A stretch of 64,000 nt of DNA from Ignavibacteriota bacterium. GTDB taxonomy: Bacteria; Bacteroidota; Ignavibacteria; Ignavibacteriales; Melioribacteraceae. The DNA is taken from assembly GCA_016713565.1 (NCBI GenBank), contig JADJOX010000008.1, positions 1-64,000 of the forward strand, read 5' to 3'. Each line of letters opens with the position of its first letter. Position 1 is the stretch's first letter. Shown here piece after piece: positions 16,462 to 24,810 of this stretch. The notes below the pieces were generated by a model that saw only the letters and a list, made by a program, of their open reading frames with translations, ran no database searches and was not told the DNA's origin. A program made the position numbers and the translations under genes.

Positions 16462-17898
16462 ATGGATAAAAACTCCCTTAATGAAGCAGCTATTTCAAAT
16501 GGATATGCCTCCAAATCAATTTTATCATTGAAAGAAAAAATTGGTTACAGTTTGGGAGATGCTGCTTCAAATATTTATTTCCAAACATTTATAATCTTTC
16601 TGTTGAACTTTTATACGGATGTTTTCGGAATTCCTGCCGCCGCTGTAGGCACAATGTTTTTATTCACCAGAATTTTTGACGCAGTTAATGATCCCTTAAT
16701 GGGAGCAATAGCAGACAGGACAAATACAAAATGGGGAAAATTCAGACCGTTCATTTTCTTCTTCGGAATTCCAATGGTTATAATGGGCGTTCTTACTTTT
16801 ACCACTCCTGATTACGACATCAGCGGAAAACTTATATATGCATATATCACATATAACTTATTAATGGTGATGTATACAATTGTAAATGTTCCATATTCAG
16901 CGCTCATGGCTGTAATTACCCCCAATTCTTTTGAACGCACAGAATTGTCGTCATTTAGATTTGTCGCCGCATTTATTGGCGGCTTGATTGTTCAAGGCTC
17001 AACAATATATCTTGTTAAATATTTTGGAAACGGAAACGACGCAAAAGGCTGGCAGTACGCAATGGGTATATTAGGATTACTTGCATTATTGTTTTTATTC
17101 ATTACATTTATTACTACAAAAGAAAGAGTACAGCCTCCAAAGAATCAAAAGATTGAAGTAAAAAAAGATTTAAGAGATTTATTTTCTAATAAAGCTTGGC
17201 TGCTTATAGGCGGCGCTACCATTTTTCAATTAATCTTTATCGTTGTTAGAAGTTCTTCGATCGTTTATTATTTCAAATATTATGTTTTGGACCAGCAGCT
17301 GAATATTTTTGGCAGTACGATAGATTTACCTTATGCTACTTTTACTTCATCATTTTTACTCACTGGAACAATTTTCAATATAATCGGCGCAATTTTAACT
17401 AAATGGATATCCAAGAAATTTGATAAACGAAATACTTATGTCGGCTGTTTACTTATGAGTGCCGTAGGCAGCGGTGCATTTTATTTCTTAGAACCTCAAA
17501 ATGTAATTCTGATATATCTAATTAATATCTTAATATCATTTTCTTGGGGACCAGTTTCAGTTTTACAATGGGCAATGTATACAGACGCGGCTGATTATTC
17601 CGAATGGAAAAATAATAGAAGAGCGACAGGATTATTGATGGCTGCTTCATTGTTCGCACTTAAGCTGGGTTTGACTATAGGCGGCGCATTTGTCGGATAT
17701 ATTTTAGCTTATTATGGATTTGTGGCTAACGAAGCTCAATCTGTTGAAACCACAAACGGAATCGTTTTGCTTATGAGCTTCTTCCCGGCAGTATTTGGAA
17801 TCATCGGCGCATTGATGATGTTGTTCTATCCTTTAACAAATAAAATGATGCAAAAAATTGAAAGCGATTTAGAATTAAGAAGAAATGATGAATTGTAG
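16462..17898 (+). CDS. GPH-family sugar:cation symporter (MFS)
   Basis: A 478-residue inner-membrane transporter with about twelve hydrophobic helices, belonging to the glycoside-pentoside-hexuronide:cation symporter family. Diagnostic segments are KIGYSLGDAASNIYFQTF near the N-terminus, FDAVNDPLMGAIADRTNTKWGKFRP after helix 2, NVPYSALMAVITPN, and TDAADYSEWKNNRRATGLLMA in the second half. Relatives import xylosides, melibiose, glucuronides and similar sugars with sodium or protons. It lies 34 bases after the cytoplasmic GH3 gene under the same operator-controlled promoter, so uptake of xylo- or arabinoxylo-oligosaccharides is the likely role. Confidence 0.92.
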   Translation: MDKNSLNEAAISNGYASKSILSLKEKIGYSLGDAASNIYFQTFIIFLLNFYTDVFGIPAAAVGTMFLFTRIFDAVNDPLMGAIADRTNTKWGKFRPFIFFFGIPMVIMGVLTFTTPDYDISGKLIYAYITYNLLMVMYTIVNVPYSALMAVITPNSFERTELSSFRFVAAFIGGLIVQGSTIYLVKYFGNGNDAKGWQYAMGILGLLALLFLFITFITTKERVQPPKNQKIEVKKDLRDLFSNKAWLLIGGATIFQLIFIVVRSSSIVYYFKYYVLDQQLNIFGSTIDLPYATFTSSFLLTGTIFNIIGAILTKWISKKFDKRNTYVGCLLMSAVGSGAFYFLEPQNVILIYLINILISFSWGPVSVLQWAMYTDAADYSEWKNNRRATGLLMAASLFALKLGLTIGGAFVGYILAYYGFVANEAQSVETTNGIVLLMSFFPAVFGIIGALMMLFYPLTNKMMQKIESDLELRRNDEL

Positions 17899-17973
17899 AA
17901 AATACAAAATTTTTTAATGTTTATTAAAAAATAATGAAAATAAATAAGAACAAAATAAAATCTTGGAGGAAAA

Positions 17974-20900
17974 ATGAGCATAAACTTTATTATTTATAAA
18001 AATAAGCTTATACCGCTTATTTGTCTCATTATCTTTTTTACTATTCCATCAATCATGCTCGCCCAATCCGGTTCCATTAAGGGAAAAGTATTCGACAAAT
18101 CAACTTCAGAAGATTTATTCGGCGCGAATATACTGGTAAAAGGAACCAGTTTGGGTTCTGCCTCCGATATGGAAGGTAACTATATTATACGAAATATTCC
18201 GGTTGGAAAATATACAATTGAGATTTCGTATATAGGTTACAATACACAAACGCTGGAAGTTAACATTGTTGAAAACAAAACTCTGGCTCAGGATTTTTAT
18301 TTGGAGTTTAAAACTATTGAAAGCGGCACCGTTACTGTAACCGGTCAGGCTTCTGGTCAATTGGAAGCAATTAATAGGCAGTTAACTTCTAATACTATTA
18401 CAAATGTTGTTTCCTCTGACCAAATCCGCGAATTACCGGATGATAATGCGGCAACAGCCCTTAGCCGTTTGCCTGGTGTTTCTCTTATGAATGGAGATGA
18501 AGTTGTTATTCGTGGTGTGGAATCAAAATTAAATCAGGTGCTAATTAATGGCATTCAATTACCATCAACAAATATGGAAACTCGTTCTACAAACCTTGGC
18601 TTTATATCGTCAAGTATGATTTCCAGTATTGAAGTTATAAAAGCCATTACACCCGATATGGATGCAAATACTATTGGCGGTGTTATAAATTTAAAACTAA
18701 TGGAAGCGCCTGCCGACCTCCACTTTGACGTTCTAACACAAGGAAATTATAATTATTCAGATAGAAATTATAACAATTACAAATTTTGGGCTAGTGTAAG
18801 TGATAGATTTTTTGAAAATAAATTCGGTGTATTTGTTCAAGCTAACGCTGACCGTTCTGATGGCGGAAATCAAACTGCTTCAATTGCTCTTACTCGAGAC
18901 GGAAGTAGTAATTTGGCATATGGACAGTCTGCTTATTTAACAAATAGTGCAAATTTCGGTTATTATAGAAGCATTATTGATATTGCCGGCGGTAGTGTTA
19001 TTATGGATTATAAGCTGCCAAATGGTAAAATTATTCTACAAAATACTTATGCGGGCAATTTTACGGATCAACGCAATAATTCAATTGGACTAGATTTTAA
19101 TGGTACTGCTGTGCATTATACAGTAGACCGCAATAAATTCGGAAGAGATTTATGGATAAATGCTTTACAAGCTGAAAATAATTTTGGCGACTTTAAAGTT
19201 GAAGCAAGTTTAGCTCATTCAAGTACTAATCAATATACAAGGAATGCTTATTCGCCTTGGGGTTCTGGTAATGGCTGGACTGACTTTACTAATAACAGTA
19301 GTTTTAAAGCTCCTTTTGGAGTTGGTTCCGATGGTTTACCAATAACATATAATTCAGCAGCTGCTCAGGCTGGGTTAACTTTAGAAAGGACCTATGCAAT
19401 TTTTGATAATCTTAATGCTGCCGATGCTGATAGTGCGACTTTGGAAGGCTGGGTATCATCTGTTAAAAATAGATTTAATCAGCATTTATATAATACCTCT
19501 CTTGATGTTTCCAAACCAGTTAACTTTTCTACGGATATTACCGCAACATTTAAAGCAGGCGGAAAATATGTAAAAACAGTTCGCATTAATGATTTTGACA
19601 GAACTTTCTCAGGTTCATCTGATGATGATACATATAATAAGGTAGAAAATTTCTTTCCAATACATAGAGATGCTGAGCATAGAATGAGATTAACTGACGT
19701 TTTGGATGATGATTTCGAAAGAGGAAAAAATTATTTAAGTGATCAATATAATTTTAAAAATGGGTTTAAAAATGTTATAAATGCCGATATATATGACGAT
19801 TGGCTTTACTTAGCTCAAACAGGTTGGGAATCTTCAAAAAAGGAAGATGACAGTTGGAGAGATGATTGGAACGGATCAGAAGCTTTTGCGGCAGGTTATA
19901 TTATGGGTACTTTTAATTTTTACAGAAACCTTACTTTAATTGCCGGCCTCCGTTATGAAAATTATAACATGAATTATCGTGCTCAATTTACTTTTGTTAC
20001 ACATAATGTTTATGGTGATGCAATTAGTACAAAGGTGGGAACAGCAGATGTTCCAGATGATTATTACAATGTTGATAGATATGATATAAATTACTTCCCA
20101 AACGTACACCTAAAATATCAAGTAAATGATTGGTCGGATATTAGAATAGCTTTTACAAATAGTATTGTACGCCCGGATTATTCCGCAATTATTCCTAAAA
20201 TGACTGTTTTCCCCGGCAATAATTATGTAATTGGTAATCCTAAATTAAAACCGACAACGGCTACAAACTTAGATGTTATCGCTTCTTTTTACAGCAATGT
20301 TATTGGTCTTTTTACAGTTAATGGATTCTATAAAGAGTTGGAAAATGCTCAATACCGTACAGGAATATATTATGGAAATATAGGTTTGTATGGCGATAAT
20401 GTTTTCATGCCCGATTCAGCGCTTTTGTGGAACAATTTCAATTATAAAACTAAATCTTCGGATATTGTAAATACATCGCTGAACAATCCGAACTTAGGTT
20501 TTATTAGAGGTGTTGAATTATCTTGGCAAACAAATTTTTGGTATTTACCTCAACCGCTAAATTCCATTGTATTAAATGTGAACTATACAAAATCCGGATC
20601 AAATATTGATTATCGCATAATTAGAAATATACCAAAAACGGTTCCAGATCCAAATAATCCCCGCAAAACTATAACATATTTTACAACAAGTGATACTGTT
20701 TACAGCGGCAGATTGGTTCAACAAGCGGACGATGTGGTTAATATTGCTCTTGGTGTTGATTATAAAGGATTTTCAAGCCGTTTATCATTTAATATGAGAG
20801 GGAATGTGTTAAACTATGTGGGTACAAGACCTGAAGAAACTTCATATACCGGAAATATTTATAGATGGGATTTTACAATAAAACAAGATTTACCGTTAAA

Positions 20901-21060
20901 GGGATTAAGTTTATCGCTTAATGGGCTAAATATATTCCATAATGGAATTGAATCATTCAGGAAATTTAGGTTAACAAAAGATGCGCCGATAACGGAAAAC
21001 TTAGAATCAGTTTTATATGGTCCATCAATTTACCAACTTAATTTAAGGTACAATTTTTAA
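17974..21060 (+). CDS. TonB-dependent receptor (SusC-like class)
   Basis: A 1028-residue outer-membrane transporter. A signal peptide (ending MLAQ, about residue 30) is followed by a carboxypeptidase-regulatory-like domain (GSIKGKVFDKSTSEDLFGAN, to about 115), a plug domain with ALSRLPGVSLMNGDEVVIRGV and MDANTIGGVINLKL, and a beta-barrel ending in an aromatic residue (LNLRYNF). The plug text resembles TonB receptors for maltodextrin-like or other oligosaccharides in Bacteroidota and proteobacteria. GGAGG lies about eight bases before the ATG. It follows the GPH symporter and precedes a T9SS-exported beta-helix protein. No SusD homologue is found in the window, so it may work without one or with a different surface partner. 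Confidence 0.92.
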   Translation: MSINFIIYKNKLIPLICLIIFFTIPSIMLAQSGSIKGKVFDKSTSEDLFGANILVKGTSLGSASDMEGNYIIRNIPVGKYTIEISYIGYNTQTLEVNIVENKTLAQDFYLEFKTIESGTVTVTGQASGQLEAINRQLTSNTITNVVSSDQIRELPDDNAATALSRLPGVSLMNGDEVVIRGVESKLNQVLINGIQLPSTNMETRSTNLGFISSSMISSIEVIKAITPDMDANTIGGVINLKLMEAPADLHFDVLTQGNYNYSDRNYNNYKFWASVSDRFFENKFGVFVQANADRSDGGNQTASIALTRDGSSNLAYGQSAYLTNSANFGYYRSIIDIAGGSVIMDYKLPNGKIILQNTYAGNFTDQRNNSIGLDFNGTAVHYTVDRNKFGRDLWINALQAENNFGDFKVEASLAHSSTNQYTRNAYSPWGSGNGWTDFTNNSSFKAPFGVGSDGLPITYNSAAAQAGLTLERTYAIFDNLNAADADSATLEGWVSSVKNRFNQHLYNTSLDVSKPVNFSTDITATFKAGGKYVKTVRINDFDRTFSGSSDDDTYNKVENFFPIHRDAEHRMRLTDVLDDDFERGKNYLSDQYNFKNGFKNVINADIYDDWLYLAQTGWESSKKEDDSWRDDWNGSEAFAAGYIMGTFNFYRNLTLIAGLRYENYNMNYRAQFTFVTHNVYGDAISTKVGTADVPDDYYNVDRYDINYFPNVHLKYQVNDWSDIRIAFTNSIVRPDYSAIIPKMTVFPGNNYVIGNPKLKPTTATNLDVIASFYSNVIGLFTVNGFYKELENAQYRTGIYYGNIGLYGDNVFMPDSALLWNNFNYKTKSSDIVNTSLNNPNLGFIRGVELSWQTNFWYLPQPLNSIVLNVNYTKSGSNIDYRIIRNIPKTVPDPNNPRKTITYFTTSDTVYSGRLVQQADDVVNIALGVDYKGFSSRLSFNMRGNVLNYVGTRPEETSYTGNIYRWDFTIKQDLPLKGLSLSLNGLNIFHNGIESFRKFRLTKDAPITENLESVLYGPSIYQLNLRYNF

Positions 21061-21168
21061 ATAATAAAATAATAATAAATTGAAAAAAGGAGGAGTTAGT
21101 TATTAGTAAACAAATATTTTATGACCTTTTTTGCTCATTAAATCAAATATTTAAATAAGGAGAAATTT

Positions 21169-22923
21169 ATGAGAAAGTTACTTTTACTTCTGGCGGTAAC
21201 AACATTATTACCGTTAACTACTGTATTTTCACAAACATTGGAAGATTACATTTTAGAACATCGTGGAGATGCTCTCGTAATTAAAGATGATATCGATTTT
21301 GGTGCTCCAAATACGTTATTTTCAGTAATAAATGCTGATACACTGAATGTTCCTGCTGGACGTGTTTATATATTAAAAGCATTTGGAAACTATTCACTGG
21401 CAAATAACCCAACAACATCTGCAACCAGAAAAACAATTATTATGGGTGAAACAACCGAATCTGTAAAAACTAGCAAAGGTGATGCTCCGCCAGTTGTTTC
21501 CGGTGCTGTATTGGAAGGTGGAAATACTACTCCATTTATTACTAGTGGTTCAGATCTTCTTGTAAAAAATATTAATATGGCTGTTGGCAATGCTGCCGGC
21601 GGTCTTGGTTGGAACTGCTTCGGTTTAGCTGGACCTGGTATGAGAATACAAGTTGAAAACTGTATTATTGAACACAACCTTTGGACAGTTATTGGTGGAC
21701 AGCCTGCAAATTCAAGAATATTCTTTATAAATAATTATTTTGTAAACTTGTTAGGTCATACATGCCGTAGAAATGGCGGTGTATTGGATTTCTTCTCAAA
21801 CCAAGATACAATTTGGGTTGAAAATAATACTCATGTTAACGTTCAAGGTCTTTTGTATAAATCAAGAGATAATTACGTAATTAATAGACAAGTTTTCAAT
21901 CACAATAACTTTATAAATTGCAGCTCGTATCCACTTATGAACAGAGGCGGTCATCCAAATTACAGTGTTACAAATAATATTTTTGTAAATACAAATGTTC
22001 AAGGATTCTCATCCGTTTTAATTAGTGCCGATGCCGGTGAAGTTGATCCCGAAGGTTTACCAATGGGTATTGTTAATTTACATGCCGATTCTACATTTTT
22101 GGCAAACGGTGCATCTTTCTATGCTGATAGAAATTTAACTTATTGGGATCCAAGTTTAAGTGATATTGCAACAACCTTAAATAATAATGCAGTAAATGGT
22201 AAGACTGATTGGGTTTCACAAATGATTCCTATGAATACAAGAACCGCAGCAATGTTTGCTGATGATGCAACTTATCCTAAATTAACAAATGGAACATGGT
22301 ATTCAAAACTTCCAAATTTTGCTGAAACTGATGTTTTATTTACTACTCAACTTCAAGTATTAAAAGAATTTTCAATTGCAACTGTTGATACTACATTTTC
22401 TGGTTCTTTAGCCGCTTGGCGTCAACCAAATAACCCAGAAGCAGATAATTTCATTTATGCAGATTGGCCGACTCCAATTGATCTTTCATATGACGATGCA
22501 GATTTATTGACTGCAGGACTTGGTGGTTTCCCGGTTGGTGATTTAGCATGGTTCCCGGCAAAATATTCAGAATGGATGAATCAAAGAGATGCAGAATATA
22601 CTTTAATACATAATACTCTTAATGGAATTGTTGGCGTTGAAAAAGTTGAAGGATTACCGGCTAAATTCAGCTTAGAACAAAATTATCCAAATCCATTTAA
22701 CCCAACAACAGAAATTAACTTTTCAATTCCAAAATCCGGAAATGTTACATTGAAAATTTTTGATGCCGTTGGTCAAGAAGTTGCTACTTTAATAAATGAA
22801 TTTAAACCTGCTGCTAACTATAAAATAAATTTCAATGCTTCAAATTTAACAACTGGAGTTTATTTCTATAGATTGGAAGCTAACAACTTATTGCAAACAA
22901 AGAAAATGTTGTTAATCAAATAA
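21169..22923 (+). CDS. T9SS-exported beta-helix surface protein
   Basis: A 584-residue secreted protein: signal peptide (MRKLLLLLAVTTLLPLTTVFSQ), a repetitive body with asparagine-rich turns (VENCIIEHNLW, FINNYFVNL, VENNTHVNV, FNHNNFINC, VTNNIFVNT) typical of a right-handed parallel beta-helix, and a C-terminal T9SS type A sorting domain (NYPNPFNPTTEINFSIPKS, ending KKMLLIK). Beta-helix proteins include polysaccharide lyases and sugar-binding proteins, but no catalytic signature is clear. Its position right after the TonB receptor, where many Bacteroidota carry SusD, suggests a glycan-binding role at the cell surface; that is inference. AAGGAG precedes the start codon. Confidence 0.8.
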   Translation: MRKLLLLLAVTTLLPLTTVFSQTLEDYILEHRGDALVIKDDIDFGAPNTLFSVINADTLNVPAGRVYILKAFGNYSLANNPTTSATRKTIIMGETTESVKTSKGDAPPVVSGAVLEGGNTTPFITSGSDLLVKNINMAVGNAAGGLGWNCFGLAGPGMRIQVENCIIEHNLWTVIGGQPANSRIFFINNYFVNLLGHTCRRNGGVLDFFSNQDTIWVENNTHVNVQGLLYKSRDNYVINRQVFNHNNFINCSSYPLMNRGGHPNYSVTNNIFVNTNVQGFSSVLISADAGEVDPEGLPMGIVNLHADSTFLANGASFYADRNLTYWDPSLSDIATTLNNNAVNGKTDWVSQMIPMNTRTAAMFADDATYPKLTNGTWYSKLPNFAETDVLFTTQLQVLKEFSIATVDTTFSGSLAAWRQPNNPEADNFIYADWPTPIDLSYDDADLLTAGLGGFPVGDLAWFPAKYSEWMNQRDAEYTLIHNTLNGIVGVEKVEGLPAKFSLEQNYPNPFNPTTEINFSIPKSGNVTLKIFDAVGQEVATLINEFKPAANYKINFNASNLTTGVYFYRLEANNLLQTKKMLLIK

Positions 22924-22951
22924 TTTATTTATTTTTATCGTTTCAATTCAA

Positions 22952-22967
22952 AATTACCCCGGTAATT
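22952..22967. repeat. Short inverted repeat after the beta-helix gene
   Basis: AATTACCCCGGTAATT, a 6-bp stem with a four-base loop, lies about 30 bases after the beta-helix stop codon and about 70 bases before the lipoprotein start. No T-run follows, so it is a poor terminator; it could be an mRNA-end stabiliser or an operator. Confidence 0.25.
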
Positions 22968-23035
22968 AAACTTTGCCAAGGTTTTATGTTAAATGTTAAT
23001 GGTTTCAAAATTTTTTACAAAATGAGATTTATATT

Positions 23036-24808
23036 ATGCCAATCTGTAAAACCAAACAACTGATTAAAGCCGGAAAATATCTTTATCTGTTGATATCATT
23101 TTTTATAATTATCGGTTGTTTTAATAATAATACTGATTCTAATTACGCTAAAGAAGAAACAATAATTGCTAAAATTGGAAATGATTATAATGTTACGTTA
23201 AGTGATTTGAAGCAATATATTAAAGATTGGAATTACATTCATAAATTTAGAGAAAAAGATAAAATTTATAGAACCGCCTTAAATGATTTAGTTACCAATC
23301 AATTAAAAAGGTTTGATTTCTTTGACAGAAAATTAGATCAAAACAAAGATTTAATGAGCAAAGAAATGCGTTCAATAAATGGTGAAATAATAAATACTTA
23401 TTTTAATAAAGAGTTTGTTTCAAAGTATGTAAGTGACAGTTCGGCTGCTAAGGCTTATAAAGAAATGGATAAAGAAGTTGTCTGCGACGATATTTTATTG
23501 CCAGTTCCTGAAAATACGTCTCAACAGAAACTTGATTCACTGAAAGCGATAGCATTGGAAATAGAAAAGAATATTAGCGGCAATTTAAAAATAGATGAAC
23601 TTATTAAAAAATATTCGCTGCAAAAAATAATTACAAGAACACAAAAGACTTTTACTTGGTCGCAAAGTATGAACGATCCGTTAGCTTTTGTTGCATTTCA
23701 GATGCAGACTGGCTCAACTCAAGCGCTGTATAATTTAGATGGTTTTCATATAGTAAAAGCAATCGCCACAAAAAAAATAAAATTGCAGCCGTTTGAAGAA
23801 TTGAAAGAAGATATTATTTCAAATTTAAGAAAGGGATATTTTCAGACATATAATGATGAGTTCAATGAATATAGGAAAAATCTTATAAATTACAGCACTA
23901 TTTTATGGAATGAAAGCGGATTAGATCAAATAGTTAAGTGGTCCAATACAGATAAATTTTTCGGTGGCGCTTATAAAGATACAATGCAAAACGCAATTTC
24001 AAGCGGTAACAATTTCGAAATTCTTACATACAATAAAGGGAAAATTGATTTAAAAGAATTCCTTAGACTGCTGGATGAAGTTGTAATGCTAAATCCAAAT
24101 ATCCAATTAAATTCGAAAAGCGTAAAAGATTTTATTTCTGAAGCCATTTATGATGATAATGTTTTAACGGCATCTCTAAAAATGGGTTTGGATAAAAATA
24201 TTATTAATCCTTATACGGATAATTTACTTGTTAAAAGTAAACTGACATATTTGTACAATCTCGCAATTATAGAAGGAAGTATTCCCGAAGCAGCACCGGA
24301 GGCTTTAAAGAAATTTTATGATGAGCAAAAAGATTCAATTTTCTATCAGTTAAAAAAAATAAATATTTACACCAGAATATATTCCGATAAAGAAAAAGCT
24401 GAAAAGGAAATTAAAGATATAAATAACGGTATTCCATTCGAAAAAATTTCTGATACTTGGTTTGTTAAAACATTTATTCGTGAACGGGATGGTTCGCTGA
24501 AATCTTATAAAAGTATTGAACCGCCGTATCTTGCCGACGCCGCTTTCAAATTGGAGTTAAATGAAGTTGACGGACCAATAGAATTTGATGATATTGAAAA
24601 AGGCAAACAATATGCCGTTATAAAAGCAATTCACATTATGCCGGAAAAACAACTCACATTTGACGAAGTAAAAGGAAAAAGAATAGAAGAAGAATTTAAA
24701 AATTACTATCGTCAGAAAATATCCGATAAAGTAAGTGCGGATTTGATGAAAAAATATAATGTCAAAATATTCGAAAAAGAATTATCTCAGGCAATTAAAG
24801 CTGATTAG
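23036..24808 (+). CDS. Parvulin/SurA-like peptidyl-prolyl isomerase lipoprotein
   Basis: A 590-residue periplasmic lipoprotein; the signal peptide ends FFIIIGC with the lipidated cysteine at about residue 28. The body has the SurA/PpiD layout: an N-terminal helical chaperone part beginning IIAKIGNDYNVTLSDLKQYI, a parvulin-like region (about 120-250) closing in MQTGSTQALYNLDGFHIVKAIATKK, a second helical part, and a second parvulin-like region (about 440-560) with DGPIEFDDIEKGKQYAVIKAI. It would assist folding of exported proteins. Two bases separate it from the next gene and that gene overlaps its follower, so three envelope genes form a unit. Why a folding factor sits in this locus is unclear; help for TonB-receptor or T9SS cargo folding is one idea. 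Confidence 0.8.
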   Translation: MPICKTKQLIKAGKYLYLLISFFIIIGCFNNNTDSNYAKEETIIAKIGNDYNVTLSDLKQYIKDWNYIHKFREKDKIYRTALNDLVTNQLKRFDFFDRKLDQNKDLMSKEMRSINGEIINTYFNKEFVSKYVSDSSAAKAYKEMDKEVVCDDILLPVPENTSQQKLDSLKAIALEIEKNISGNLKIDELIKKYSLQKIITRTQKTFTWSQSMNDPLAFVAFQMQTGSTQALYNLDGFHIVKAIATKKIKLQPFEELKEDIISNLRKGYFQTYNDEFNEYRKNLINYSTILWNESGLDQIVKWSNTDKFFGGAYKDTMQNAISSGNNFEILTYNKGKIDLKEFLRLLDEVVMLNPNIQLNSKSVKDFISEAIYDDNVLTASLKMGLDKNIINPYTDNLLVKSKLTYLYNLAIIEGSIPEAAPEALKKFYDEQKDSIFYQLKKINIYTRIYSDKEKAEKEIKDINNGIPFEKISDTWFVKTFIRERDGSLKSYKSIEPPYLADAAFKLELNEVDGPIEFDDIEKGKQYAVIKAIHIMPEKQLTFDEVKGKRIEEEFKNYYRQKISDKVSADLMKKYNVKIFEKELSQAIKAD

Positions 24809-24810
24809 AG

